From NCBI RefSeq assembly GCF_021390175.1, contig NZ_CP090004.1, positions 1,426,001-1,490,000 on the forward strand: DNA of 64,000 nt, in the 5' to 3' direction. Numbering within the stretch: position 1 is the first letter of the stretch; each line of letters opens with the position of its first letter. Made by a program: the position numbers and the translations under genes. Below are positions 16,925-25,303 of the stretch, piece by piece. The DNA comes from Flagellimonas sp. HMM57. GTDB taxonomy: Bacteria > Bacteroidota > Bacteroidia > Flavobacteriales > Flavobacteriaceae. The notes under the pieces were generated by a model that was not told where the DNA came from, did not search any database, and saw only the letters and a list, made by a program, of their open reading frames with translations.

Positions 16925-17590
16925 ATGAAAAAAACTAGAACCTTATTTTTAACCGTATTCACGTTACTTGGATTTCTTAGTATGCTATCCCAGGCCAAAA
17001 GAACAGATGTCGATTCTTGTAAAACCTTACTCAAAGCGATTGAAGTCAATGAAGCAGAAGAAATTACACAATTTCTTAAAACCACCGACCCAAATTGTAC
17101 GTGCCAATGGAACAGCGATCCACGAACACCTTTGGTCTTGGCAGGAAGAATGGGGAATCTTAAAATCGTAAAGCAATTAATAACCTCAGGGGCAGATGTA
17201 AAGTTCCATAGTAAAGGAGACGAAACCCCATTGATGGCAGCCGCATTAAATGATAATGTGGCGCTTGTTGACTATTTGATACAACAAGGAGCGACTATAA
17301 ATAAAGCGCTTTCTGGCGATGGCACTGCGTTGTTGATTGCTGCAAGAGAAGGCAACTATGAGGTGGCAAACTATCTTATTAAAAATGGCGCCGAAGTCAA
17401 TACCATAGTCACTGGCGATGGTACTGCATTGATACAAGCTGCAAAGAACGGTCATAAAAAGGTCGCAGAACTTTTATTAAAAAACGGGGCAGATCCAAAA
17501 CTTGAGGCCCCAGGTGATGAAAACCCTATGTACCATGCCCTTGCCTCTAATGACAAGAAAATGGTTTCCCTTTTAAGAAAGTACCTGTAA
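16925..17590 (+). CDS. Exported ankyrin repeat protein
   Basis: A 221-residue protein with a signal peptide (MKKTRTLFLTVFTLLGFLSM) and about four to five ankyrin repeats across residues 55-215, for example RTPLVLAGRMGNLKIVKQLI, ETPLMAAALNDNVALVDYLI, GTALLIAAREGNYEVANYLI and GTALIQAAKNGHKKVAELLL. Repeats three and four both begin with GDGTAL, so they are recent copies. Ankyrin arrays bind proteins. A likely role is to link the flanking DUF4097 proteins or the HEAT-bearing anti-sigma factor in the periplasm, but this is inferred from position only. Confidence 0.9.
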   Translation: MKKTRTLFLTVFTLLGFLSMLSQAKRTDVDSCKTLLKAIEVNEAEEITQFLKTTDPNCTCQWNSDPRTPLVLAGRMGNLKIVKQLITSGADVKFHSKGDETPLMAAALNDNVALVDYLIQQGATINKALSGDGTALLIAAREGNYEVANYLIKNGAEVNTIVTGDGTALIQAAKNGHKKVAELLLKNGADPKLEAPGDENPMYHALASNDKKMVSLLRKYL

Positions 17591-17599
17591 TAAAGTTTA

Positions 17600-17624
17600 T
17601 AGCATCAAAAAACGAACAATCATG
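17600..17624 (+). repeat. Third copy of the shared gene leader
   Basis: AAAAACGAACAATCATG ends at the start codon of this gene and occurs unchanged before the gene at 16925. A close variant (AAAAACGAAAAATCATG) precedes the gene at 16107. In this copy the GAGCG repeats are absent. Confidence 0.7.
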
Positions 17625-18335
17625 AAACAATTAGTAATACTACTGATGGTAGGTTTTCTATACCTACCGTTGAATGCCCAAAGAATCATTGAAAAGAATA
17701 TTGGACTTAACAACCGGACCGTTTCCGTTGATGTGAAATTCGCTTCGGACATCAAGGTGAAGACATGGGATAAATCTACGGTATACTTTAAAGCAGAGAT
17801 AATGACCGAGGGTGAAAAATATCTTGACATGTACAAACTCGATGTAAAGGAAAGCTCCAGTTCCATCACAATTACTTCAGAGACAAAGGCAATTTTTAAG
17901 GCACTCCAAGAAGAGCGCGATAAAAACAGGCCAGATGGAAAAAAACGCTATTACTTCACCTATCAAATGTATCAGTTTGATTATACCTTGTATGTTCCCA
18001 AAAATGCCAATTTCTCGGTGAGCAGTATCAATGGTGATTTGCAAGCAGAAATCATTGAAGGGGATTTTACTGCTGATTTGATCAATGGCACTATCGATAT
18101 CAAAAAATACAAGGGTGACCTAGACCTAAAGACTATTAATGGAGAGATAGATGTAACACTCACAGATACTACGTTCAGCGCAGAAACGGTTCACGGGCAA
18201 ATCTATGCAGATGAAAAACTAGACTTGCAGGTGACCGACCGCCACGTTGGTCAAAAAGTCAAAGGTAACTTTGGAAACGCCACCAACAGCTTGCGGTTAG
18301 ATACCGTAAACGGGAACATGTATCTTAGGCTTTAG
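17622..18335 (+). CDS. Secreted DUF4097-type beta-helix protein, second copy
   Basis: A 237-residue exported protein (signal MKQLVILLMVGFLYLPLNAQ). The N-terminal part (SVDVKFASDIKVKTWDKSTV) and the repeating VSSINGDLQAEII, ADLINGTIDIKKY and LKTINGEIDVTL strands define a DUF4097-like beta-helix, as in 16107-16859. It closes the sigma/anti-sigma operon and is convergent, by 8 bp, with the DUF423 gene. No catalytic motif is visible. The likely site is the periplasm or outer-membrane surface. Confidence 0.8.
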   Translation: MKQLVILLMVGFLYLPLNAQRIIEKNIGLNNRTVSVDVKFASDIKVKTWDKSTVYFKAEIMTEGEKYLDMYKLDVKESSSSITITSETKAIFKALQEERDKNRPDGKKRYYFTYQMYQFDYTLYVPKNANFSVSSINGDLQAEIIEGDFTADLINGTIDIKKYKGDLDLKTINGEIDVTLTDTTFSAETVHGQIYADEKLDLQVTDRHVGQKVKGNFGNATNSLRLDTVNGNMYLRL

Positions 18336-18343
18336 AATGGTAT

Positions 18344-18736
18344 TTATAGTATTGGAGCGATAAAAGAATACAGCAACAAAGCCCAACCAATCACCAGTAG
18401 CAAACCTCCTATCGGCGTAACGGGCCCAAGAAAACGAAGTTTTTTTCCGTTGGCAGCGCTTAGACATAAGCCATAAATACTGAAGGAAAATAACAAAATG
18501 CCTATAATGAAACAATAGGCGATATAGCTATCTAAAGATTGGTCAAAGCCTAAATTGAAGCTCAGAATGACGAGCAAAATAGCATGGTACATTTGATATT
18601 TCACCCCAGTCTCAAAACTATGGAGGAGTTCTGGGGTGAGTTTCTTTTTTAGGGCATGTGCACCGAATGCACCAAAAATAACCGCCAAAAGTCCGTAAAG
18701 AGCGCCCATAACTTGGGCCAGTAAAATCGTTTCCAT
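18344..18736 (-). CDS. DUF423 family inner-membrane protein
   Basis: A 130-residue protein with four hydrophobic segments. The family signature is at the N-terminus (GAFGAHALKKKL, then a Phe-rich LLHSFETGVKYQMYHAILLV) and the C-terminus has GPVTPIGGLLLVIGW. DUF423 proteins (YgdD-like) are widespread four-helix membrane proteins without an agreed function. The gene stands 25 bp before the DUF2141 gene's stop on the same strand. Confidence 0.9.
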   Translation of the reverse strand: METILLAQVMGALYGLLAVIFGAFGAHALKKKLTPELLHSFETGVKYQMYHAILLVILSFNLGFDQSLDSYIAYCFIIGILLFSFSIYGLCLSAANGKKLRFLGPVTPIGGLLLVIGWALLLYSFIAPIL

Positions 18737-18761
18737 AGGAATGTCGTTGCTTAATGTAAGT

Positions 18762-19169
18762 TTATAAGTCTATGCGAATTTCAAAGTCCGAAGTTACTCT
18801 AAAAGCACATTCCTCATATTTTGGGGGACCAAACGTTTTCATTTTGGCATTGGAAAAGGCTACTTTTTCTTTGGGAATCCCCAACCAATTGGTATCCAAC
18901 TCGTCATTGCCATTCTTATCATAAAACAGTGCTATGGCATACTTTCCAGTGGGGATATCATCAATTTTTAAACTGACCTTTCCTTTTTTGGCAGAGGTGC
19001 TTCCAGATTTAAAAACACCTTCAAACTTTAAAAAAGTTGCATCAGAATCATAAACTGCCACGTTAATATTTCCCTCTTCCGAAGGAATGTTGGTCACATT
19101 TACCGTAATCGTATGTTGTGAAAGCAAAAAAGCAGGAATCAGAAAAAAAGAAAAACAAGTAAATCTCAT
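18762..19169 (-). CDS. DUF2141 domain secreted protein
   Basis: A 135-residue protein with a signal peptide (MRFTCFSFFLIPAFLLSQ) followed by a single DUF2141 beta-sandwich domain: VNVTNIPSEEGNINVAVYDS, then IPTGKYAIALFYDKNGNDEL and a WLGIPKEKVAFSNA segment that are diagnostic for the family. These proteins are abundant in marine Bacteroidota and are thought to lie in the periplasm. The function is unknown. Confidence 0.9.
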   Translation of the reverse strand: MRFTCFSFFLIPAFLLSQHTITVNVTNIPSEEGNINVAVYDSDATFLKFEGVFKSGSTSAKKGKVSLKIDDIPTGKYAIALFYDKNGNDELDTNWLGIPKEKVAFSNAKMKTFGPPKYEECAFRVTSDFEIRIDL

Positions 19170-19219
19170 AGATACTTTTGATATCAGCTATTTTTAAAAA
19201 ACACGTATTGTGTCAAAAC

Positions 19220-19654
19220 TTAATTAGGGTTCTCAAGGTTTGCCATGAATTGCGAGTTCAAGGTTTCGTAAAATTGTTGGGTCTGTAAGCTATCATTAAA
19301 ATTTAGATACGTCTTTAGTGAATCATGATGGACCAGCTTTATTTTTTGTTGCATTAAATCATCTACAAAAACATAAACTTTGGTCTGTGTAATGGAATCG
19401 TTGAACACTCCCTTCTCCTTTGCCATCCAAGAGAATCCGTTAAAACGTTCCATTTCGGGCAGTTTATCGACCAATAAAAGACTGTCGATTTCCGCTATTG
19501 GGATGTTCTGGTAATAGATGCCAGATAGGATTCTAAGCTCCCCTTCTTCAATTTTATGCCAGTTTTTATAGTGTAGGATAAATGCAAAAACGCAAACAAC
19601 GAGTGTTACAACAATTATGATATTCCACAACCAATGCCGTTTCTCTTTATTCAT
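19220..19654 (-). CDS. Hypothetical membrane-anchored protein
   Basis: Not recognised. With the ATG at 19654 the protein begins MNKEKRHWLWNIIIVVTLVV, a single signal-anchor helix, and about 110 polar residues face the periplasm. An upstream extension to 19702 would run through the end of the S9 peptidase gene in another frame and is rejected. The start overlaps the peptidase stop by 8 nt, so the two are probably co-translated. No motif points to an activity. Confidence 0.75.
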   Translation of the reverse strand: MNKEKRHWLWNIIIVVTLVVCVFAFILHYKNWHKIEEGELRILSGIYYQNIPIAEIDSLLLVDKLPEMERFNGFSWMAKEKGVFNDSITQTKVYVFVDDLMQQKIKLVHHDSLKTYLNFNDSLQTQQFYETLNSQFMANLENPN

Positions 19655-21686
19655 TTTTGTTCGCTGTTCTATACCTGTCAAACCAAGCAACGGTATGTGC
19701 AATTTTGGCGATCAGATTACTCGGTTTGCTTGCAATTCCATGGCTTGCCCCCGGAATCTCGACCAAAACGGTTTCAATTTTGCGCAATTTTAAAGCGTGG
19801 TACAATTGTTTGGCCTCACTTGGTGGCGTTCGCAAATCGTTCATGCCTACCATTACCATAGTTGGGGTCTCTATATTACCAACGAGCGAAATTGGTGAAA
19901 ATTTCCAATAATGCTCAAAATTTTCCCAAGGCTGTCCTTCGTATCGCGAATTGGCATAGCCAAAATAATTATCGGCGACCAAGGTCTTACTGATCCAGTT
20001 CATGACAGGTTTTGCGACCACTGCCGCTTCAAACCTATTGTTCTTGCCAATCATCCAAGCGGACATGATGCCTCCGGCACTACCACCCGTAACAAACAAC
20101 TGATCTTCGTGAGCAATTCCCATTTTTATACAATGATCCACGCCGTCCATAGTATCGTCATAATCTTGCCCTGGATAGTTACGGTATAATAAATTGGCGA
20201 ACTCTTCTCCGTAACTTGTACTTCCGCGAGCGTTTGGATAAAAGACTACATACCCTTCGGATGCATAGAGCTGCATTTCAATGGAAAAACGATCTCCGTA
20301 ATTAAGAATTGGTCCTCCGTGGTTTTCTACCATGAACGGATATTTTTTAGAGGCATCATAGTTTGGGGGATAAACTACCCATCCTTGAATATCCCTGCCA
20401 TCAAAAGAAGATTTATACCATACCTCTTCCACCTTTCCTAAAGTTCTATATTTTAATAATCCACCATTTAAATCTGTGATTTTTTTAGGTGTTTTTGCCT
20501 TTGGGCCAATAATCGCAAGTTCTGCAGGGTAATCGGGTCTTGAATGGGTATAGGCAATAGTACCGCTGTTGGAAACACTGTACGAACCACTACCATAAGG
20601 CCTTCCAAGGGTAGTTCCTCCTCTATTGTCCGCTAGCTTGGTTATTTTTCCCAAAGTAGTTACATAGCCAACCTTTCCATTGCCTTTATCATCATAATTA
20701 AAATAAAGTCCATTGCTCTTGGCATCCCACATCAATCCTGAAACACTCCTATCTAAATTGTCCGTAATGCTTCGCTTATTGCCACCATCACTATCCATGA
20801 GGTATAATTTTCGTGTTTGATAGGCTTCCCGTTTATCACCATAACTGATGTAGGCTATATGTTTTCCATCTGGAGATATTGCTGGAGTGTTGTCCGGGCC
20901 ATCCCTGTCGGTCAAAGCGACTATTGTACCATTTTCAACATCGACAGAATAAATCTCACTATTACGAAAACGATATTCCCAATCTTCTACCCGATTGGCT
21001 GAAAAGTAAATTTTAGAACCATTTGGCGCCCACGATAGTGTGCCTCTGTGGTGCCAATCCCCAGAAGTAATCTGCCTTGCCGCACCTCCATTGGAAGGCA
21101 TAACAAAAATATGGTTAAACCCTGGCTTTATATAGCCACGGCCATCTGCTTCATGATAGACCCTATCCGTAATCCGTGGGGAATCTGCCCACTTTGCCCC
21201 TTTTGGTTTTTTGGGAATCTTGGCAATCACTAGTGGTGCTTTGGGAACGTTCATGGAAAAAGCCAATTGCTTTCCGTCTTGTGACCACGTTAAAGAACTG
21301 GGACTAAAAGGCAGTTGGGTCAGCTTGGCAACTTTGCCTGAAGCTACCCAATACATGTAGATTTCAGAACCTTCTTCCGTACTGCTGGAAAAAACGATTC
21401 TATCTCCTGTGGGCGACCATTTGGCCCTGGACTCGTTGCCTTCCCTTGTCGTCATTTTTTGGTGTTGGCTACCATCAGTTTTTATGAGCCATAAATTCCC
21501 GACAGATCTATCTTTCATCATATCAAAGCCCATTCTGCGATATACCACCCACTCCCCATTTGGCGAAATTTGAGGGTCGGACACATATTGCAGATCAAAG
21601 ACATCCAAATAAGAGAAATGCTGTTTTTGTCCAGTTGAAAATTGGATTGAAAAAAGAAATACAAATAATGGAAAAAGAGTACGCAT
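19647..21686 (-). CDS. S9 family prolyl oligopeptidase-type peptidase
   Basis: A secreted serine peptidase of 679 residues (signal MRTLFPLFVFLFSIQFSTGQ). Residues about 25-410 form a WD40-like/TolB-like beta-propeller (DPQISPNGEWVVYRRM, SRAKWSPTGDRIVFSS, PAISPDGKHIAYIS). Residues about 430-675 form the alpha/beta-hydrolase domain. The catalytic triad is visible: S536 in GGSAGG, D617 in GMNDLRTP and H649 in GASHGIA. Such enzymes release dipeptides or act as acylaminoacyl-peptidases in the periplasm. The gene overlaps the membrane-anchored protein gene at 19654. Confidence 0.94.
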   Translation of the reverse strand: MRTLFPLFVFLFSIQFSTGQKQHFSYLDVFDLQYVSDPQISPNGEWVVYRRMGFDMMKDRSVGNLWLIKTDGSQHQKMTTREGNESRAKWSPTGDRIVFSSSTEEGSEIYMYWVASGKVAKLTQLPFSPSSLTWSQDGKQLAFSMNVPKAPLVIAKIPKKPKGAKWADSPRITDRVYHEADGRGYIKPGFNHIFVMPSNGGAARQITSGDWHHRGTLSWAPNGSKIYFSANRVEDWEYRFRNSEIYSVDVENGTIVALTDRDGPDNTPAISPDGKHIAYISYGDKREAYQTRKLYLMDSDGGNKRSITDNLDRSVSGLMWDAKSNGLYFNYDDKGNGKVGYVTTLGKITKLADNRGGTTLGRPYGSGSYSVSNSGTIAYTHSRPDYPAELAIIGPKAKTPKKITDLNGGLLKYRTLGKVEEVWYKSSFDGRDIQGWVVYPPNYDASKKYPFMVENHGGPILNYGDRFSIEMQLYASEGYVVFYPNARGSTSYGEEFANLLYRNYPGQDYDDTMDGVDHCIKMGIAHEDQLFVTGGSAGGIMSAWMIGKNNRFEAAVVAKPVMNWISKTLVADNYFGYANSRYEGQPWENFEHYWKFSPISLVGNIETPTMVMVGMNDLRTPPSEAKQLYHALKLRKIETVLVEIPGASHGIASKPSNLIAKIAHTVAWFDRYRTANKNE

Positions 21687-21803
21687 GTTAGGCTGTTTTT
21701 GTAATTTTTAAAGGTAGTGGAAAGAAGTGATTTCAACAACCAGTTGAAGTATCGGATATTCTTCTTAAAAACAACTAATTTCACGCAACAAAAACTAATT
21801 CCA

Positions 21804-21812
21804 TACTTTTTG
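21804..21812 (+). promoter_or_regulatory. Promoter-like box of the SDR gene
   Basis: TACTTTTTG is a one-base-longer variant of TAnnTTTG. It ends 5 nt before the ATG at 21818, the same spacing as in other genes here with likely leaderless messages. Confidence 0.4.
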
Positions 21813-21817
21813 TCAAA

Positions 21818-22576
21818 ATGAATTTTTCGGGAAAACATATTTTAATTACTGGAGCTTCGAGGGGCATTGGAAAGTCCACGGCAATTGCTTTTGCCGAAAA
21901 AGGTGCCAAAGTGGGCATTAATTATAGAACAAATACCAAAAATGCAAAACAAACACTAGAAGAGTTGCCAGGTACGGGTCATCAACTGTTCCAACAAGAT
22001 ATTTCGGAAAAAGGAGGTCCTGAAAAACTCATTAACGACTTTGTCTCGCATTATGGCAAATTGGACATTTTGGTTAACAATGCGGGCATCTCTATTTTTC
22101 ATACAATTGATGAAGTTGATTTTGACCATTGGACATCAGCTTGGGAAAACACCTTCAAAACTAATCTTTTTGCAGTTTCAAATTTGTGCTATTGGGGTGC
22201 AAAAGCCATGATGCAAACAGGAGGCGGACGTATTGTAAATGTTTCTTCTAGAGGTGCTTTTAGAGGAGAGCCAACCAAACCGGCCTACGGTGCTAGCAAA
22301 GCTGCATTGAATTCCATGAGTCAGTCTTTGGCAAAAGCATTGGCGCCCCATAAAATCTATATTGGTGTTGTGGCTCCCGGTTTTACCGAAACTGAAATGG
22401 CCGCTGTAACCTTGACCCCTGCCGAACGGGAAAACCTGCTTAGGGAATCTCCTTTTCAGCGCATGGCACAGCCAAAAGAAGTAGCTCATGCCATACTTTT
22501 CTTAGCTTCGGAAGGTGCTGAGTATTCTTCGGGAACAATTATTGATGTTAATGGGGCTTCTTATTTAAGGAGTTAA
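21818..22576 (+). CDS. SDR family NAD(P)-dependent oxidoreductase
   Basis: A classical short-chain dehydrogenase/reductase of 252 residues. The cofactor motif T11-G-A-S-R-G-I-G18, NNAG in LVNNAGISI, the catalytic Ser in NVSSRGAF and Y157-G-A-S-K161 are all present, and the C-terminal GTIIDVNGASYLRS ending is typical of the 3-oxoacyl-ACP-reductase-like subgroup. The substrate cannot be told. R15 after the Gly motif and no acidic residue at the end of beta-2 favour NADP. The next gene begins 9 bp later. Confidence 0.92.
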   Translation: MNFSGKHILITGASRGIGKSTAIAFAEKGAKVGINYRTNTKNAKQTLEELPGTGHQLFQQDISEKGGPEKLINDFVSHYGKLDILVNNAGISIFHTIDEVDFDHWTSAWENTFKTNLFAVSNLCYWGAKAMMQTGGGRIVNVSSRGAFRGEPTKPAYGASKAALNSMSQSLAKALAPHKIYIGVVAPGFTETEMAAVTLTPAERENLLRESPFQRMAQPKEVAHAILFLASEGAEYSSGTIIDVNGASYLRS

Positions 22577-22581
22577 CTTTG
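22574..22581 (+). promoter_or_regulatory. Promoter-like box inside the SDR 3' end
   Basis: TAACTTTG fits TAnnTTTG and overlaps the SDR stop codon. It ends 4 nt before the ATG of the next gene. No good -33 element is seen. Confidence 0.3.
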
Positions 22582-22585
22582 CATT

Positions 22586-23062
22586 ATGAAAGCAGCTACC
22601 GTTGTCCAAATTAAAAAAGAGCTTCAACATAAAAATCCTGATGAGTTATTGGAATTATGCCTTCGCTTATCAAAATTTAAAAAAGAAAATAAAGAGTTAT
22701 TGACTTATCTCTTGTTCGAAGCAGATAATGAAGAAGGGTATATAGAAACCGTAAAGTCCGAAATAGACGAACTCTTCGAAGAAATCAATACCAGTAGCTA
22801 TTTCTACATTAAAAAAAGTATTCGAAAAATCCTCAGGAATCTCAAAAAGTATATCCGTTACTCGGGGAACAAGGAAACAGAAGTTGAGCTGCTACTATAT
22901 TTTTGCCAAAAACTCAAAGACTTTAGACCCTCTATTGAACGAAACACTACGTTGACCAACCTTTATGAGCGGCAACTAATCTATATCCGTAAAAAAATAC
23001 TTCTCTTACATGAAGATCTGCAATATGATTTTGGGTTAATGCTTGAAGAATTGGAATACTAA
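22586..23062 (+). CDS. Hypothetical helical protein (158 aa)
   Basis: Not recognised. The sequence is highly charged and helical throughout (KKELQHKNPDELLELCLRLS, FFYIKKSIRKILRNLKKYIR-like YFYIKKSIRKILRNLKKYIR), with no signal peptide and no membrane segment. It should be a cytoplasmic alpha-helical bundle. The gene follows the SDR by 9 bp but also has its own TAnnTTTG-like box. It overlaps by 4 nt, tail to tail, with the minus-strand gene at 23059. Confidence 0.75.
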   Translation: MKAATVVQIKKELQHKNPDELLELCLRLSKFKKENKELLTYLLFEADNEEGYIETVKSEIDELFEEINTSSYFYIKKSIRKILRNLKKYIRYSGNKETEVELLLYFCQKLKDFRPSIERNTTLTNLYERQLIYIRKKILLLHEDLQYDFGLMLEELEY

Positions 23063-23568
23063 AATTTTTGAAACTCTTTCTTAGCTAGATCTTCAGCTGT
23101 AATGGGTTTCCCATTGATATTGGTGGTATCCCAATCTTGGGTTATCTTCCAAGTGCCATCAATCTTTTTGAGCACAATATGAAATTGCCCATAGCTATAG
23201 TTGGTCACGCCTGCCTTATCCTTGAACCCAATTCGATAAAAACCTACTTCGTATGATGTGGATTCATTGGTATGCCTACTATCGAACCAGAAGTCCAGCG
23301 CAATAGACATTCCATCTGCTTTATTTTTTTGAAACCGCTCCAGATTTCCGGATTTAAATATACTCTCGGTATCAATTCCTTGTGGGGTTACTCTTAGTAC
23401 CTCATCTGCATATATTGAATTTAATGCAATACCGTCTAGCGTTTCAAAAGCTATTTTGAAACGCTTCCAAACTTCTCTGTTGATTTCTTCTTGAATTTGG
23501 GTGACAGAATCTTGGGAATAGCTCAAAAAAGCAGTGAATACAAAGAGTATCAAAATTAACTTGCGCAT
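23059..23568 (-). CDS. Secreted DUF4440/SnoaL-like (NTF2 fold) protein
   Basis: A 169-residue protein with a signal peptide (MRKLILILFVFTAFLSYSQ). The rest fits the NTF2-like fold of DUF4440: a helix that begins REVWKRFKIAFETLDGIAL, a short LYADEVLRVTPQG-like segment, and C-terminal strands (YSYGQFHIVLKKIDGTWKIT, DWDTTNINGKPI). Such proteins are small pocket-bearing proteins, seldom enzymes. The family call is moderately sure. The function is unknown. It lies 29 bp after the ZIP gene on the same strand. Confidence 0.7.
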   Translation of the reverse strand: MRKLILILFVFTAFLSYSQDSVTQIQEEINREVWKRFKIAFETLDGIALNSIYADEVLRVTPQGIDTESIFKSGNLERFQKNKADGMSIALDFWFDSRHTNESTSYEVGFYRIGFKDKAGVTNYSYGQFHIVLKKIDGTWKITQDWDTTNINGKPITAEDLAKKEFQKF

Positions 23569-23597
23569 AACTCAATCTTTTAGAATGTACTTTATTG

Positions 23598-24419
23598 TTA
23601 CCCTAGTCCTACATCCAGAGTCATCATAATGATAAAACCTCCTATGAAACCCATCGTAGCTATATCGGTATATTTATCTCTTTGGGTCTCGGGAATAACT
23701 TCTTCTACCACTACAAAAATCATAGCCCCGGCTGCAAAAGATAGTGCATAGGGCAAAATAGGTTCAAAAGTGAGTACGGCCCAAGCTCCCAAAACAGCTG
23801 CAATAGGCTCTACCATTGCAGAAGCTTGCCCAAACATAAAACTTTTAGTTCTACTCAATCCCTGTCTACGAAGTGGCATTGCTACTGCAAAGCCTTCAGG
23901 GAAGTTTTGTAGGCCTATCCCTAAGGCCAGTGCAACTGCCCCGCCAATCGTTGCACCATCAAAACCAGCGGCCACACCTCCAAAAAGTACTCCGACGGCC
24001 AATCCTTCCGGAATGTTGTGCAATGTAATTGCTAAAGTCAACAAGGTTGTTCTGTGCCAAGGTGTCTTTACGCCTTCGGCTTCACTTTCTTTAAAATTGA
24101 TATGCAAATGCGGAAGTACTTTGTCCAGACCAAAAATAAAAGCTGCTCCCAATAAAAATCCTACCGCAGCCGGAATCACTTTTACAAAACCTTCTCCCTC
24201 GCTCATTTCAATACCCGGTGCAAGTAGGCTCCAAAAACTTGCTGCAACCATAACACCTCCAGTAAAACCTAACATTCCGTCCAGTACCGCACGGTTCATT
24301 CCTTTAAAGAAAAACACCAAAGCTGCTCCGGCGGCGGTTAATCCCCACGTGAAAAGTGTAGCATAAAAAGCTGCTAAAATGGGATTGATACTTTCAAAAT
24401 ATTGGACAACCTGTTCCAT
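23598..24419 (-). CDS. ZIP family divalent metal transporter
   Basis: An inner-membrane metal importer of 273 residues with eight predicted helices. The metal-site helices are clear: TIALHNIPEGLAVGVLFG-like LAITLHNIPEGLAVGVLFGG (HNxPEG) and LGIGLQNFPEGFAVAMPLRR (QNFPEG). Between helices III and IV is a short His-containing loop (LPHLHINF). It should take up Zn(II), Mn(II) or Fe(II). The start codon overlaps the stop of the DtxR-type regulator gene by one base (TAATG), so regulator and transporter form a unit, and the metal is probably the regulator's co-repressor. Confidence 0.93.
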   Translation of the reverse strand: MEQVVQYFESINPILAAFYATLFTWGLTAAGAALVFFFKGMNRAVLDGMLGFTGGVMVAASFWSLLAPGIEMSEGEGFVKVIPAAVGFLLGAAFIFGLDKVLPHLHINFKESEAEGVKTPWHRTTLLTLAITLHNIPEGLAVGVLFGGVAAGFDGATIGGAVALALGIGLQNFPEGFAVAMPLRRQGLSRTKSFMFGQASAMVEPIAAVLGAWAVLTFEPILPYALSFAAGAMIFVVVEEVIPETQRDKYTDIATMGFIGGFIIMMTLDVGLG

Positions 24420-25075
24420 TAGTCATTCTTTTTAACATATAGGTTAGATGCTATTTGATGGGATATATGAAGGTCTTTGCCCTCCATTTTTATATGCAAC
24501 GATTCATCAAAATCTTCTCTTTCCAAAACCTCTATCGTTTTGCCCAAGGCAATATTGTACTTATCCAAAAACTTTAAAAAAGCTGATGAGGTATCCTTTA
24601 CGCCTACACAAACTCCCTTGGTATTTATTGGTAGTTCGCTCAACAATTGTTTGTCCCGTTCTAAAAAGATTCCATCCTTTGTGGGTATAGGGTCACCATG
24701 TGGATCATACTTTGGAAAGTCCAGAAGCTCGTCGAGCTTATCGATCAATTTTTCACTTTTAATGTGTTCCAACTGTTCGGCCACTTCATGAACTTCATCC
24801 CAAGAGAAATCCAGCTTCCTAACTAAAAACACTTCCCACAAACGATGCTTGCGTATAATGGAAAGCGCTGTTTTTATTCCAAAATCTGTCAAAGAAACAC
24901 CTTGATAGGGTTGGTAGTTTAAAAACTCTTTGTCTGCAAGTTTTTTGGCCATATCCGTTACCGAGGACGGCTTTGTTTCCATCTGTTCCGCAATAGCGTT
25001 GGTGGCAACAAGTGTTGTAGTATTCCCTCCTAAATGGAATATGGTTTTGATATAATTCTCCTCAGAGCGAGTCAT
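24419..25075 (-). CDS. DtxR/MntR family metal-dependent transcriptional regulator
   Basis: A 218-residue repressor. Residues 1-60 form a winged helix (SEENYIKTIFHLGG, AIAEQMETKPSSVTDMAKKL). Residues about 65-140 are the metal-binding and dimerisation domain (HRLWEVFLVRKLDFSWDEVH, EVAEQLEH). A C-terminal FeoA/SH3-like domain (about 150-215, GVKDTSSAFLKFLDKYNIAL) is also present, as in full-length DtxR. With metal bound it should repress its own operon, which includes the ZIP transporter. A 16-bp palindrome overlaps the -33 element of its promoter. Confidence 0.93.
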   Translation of the reverse strand: MTRSEENYIKTIFHLGGNTTTLVATNAIAEQMETKPSSVTDMAKKLADKEFLNYQPYQGVSLTDFGIKTALSIIRKHRLWEVFLVRKLDFSWDEVHEVAEQLEHIKSEKLIDKLDELLDFPKYDPHGDPIPTKDGIFLERDKQLLSELPINTKGVCVGVKDTSSAFLKFLDKYNIALGKTIEVLEREDFDESLHIKMEGKDLHISHQIASNLYVKKND

Positions 25076-25088
25076 AAGAATATTTTTT

Positions 25089-25118
25089 CAAAAATACATT
25101 TTTATTTGTAAAAACAAA
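25089..25118 (-). promoter_or_regulatory. Promoter of the dtxR-ZIP operon
   Basis: On the minus strand TTTG (25118-25115), 18 nt, TATTTTTG (25096-25089), then 13 nt to the ATG: a textbook Bacteroidota promoter. Confidence 0.7.
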
Positions 25119-25119
25119 T
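25104..25119. promoter_or_regulatory. Palindromic operator candidate for the DtxR-type regulator
   Basis: ATTTGTAAAAACAAAT is a perfect inverted repeat of 6+4+6 and covers the -33 element. Its position predicts repression of the regulator's own promoter. Confidence 0.6.
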
Positions 25120-25303
25120 TTTTAGATGACTCTAAAATCGCTTTCAAATTGATATACAAAACACTTTCTTAAATTTTAAAGCATAGTCCATAAACATTAT
25201 TAAATAAAAGTATAGCTAGAATTCCCAAAGGAAAGTTATGTTTGTTCAGGAACTGGAATAATTGAAATACATTTATTCTTAGCGAACAGCAAAATAACTC
25301 ATT

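Noticed and set aside
23770..24366. 198-codon open frame on the plus strand
   Set aside because: It lies exactly opposite the ZIP transporter gene, which has clear metal-site motifs. The composition (Pro, Lys, Ala, Thr rich) is that of an antisense shadow.
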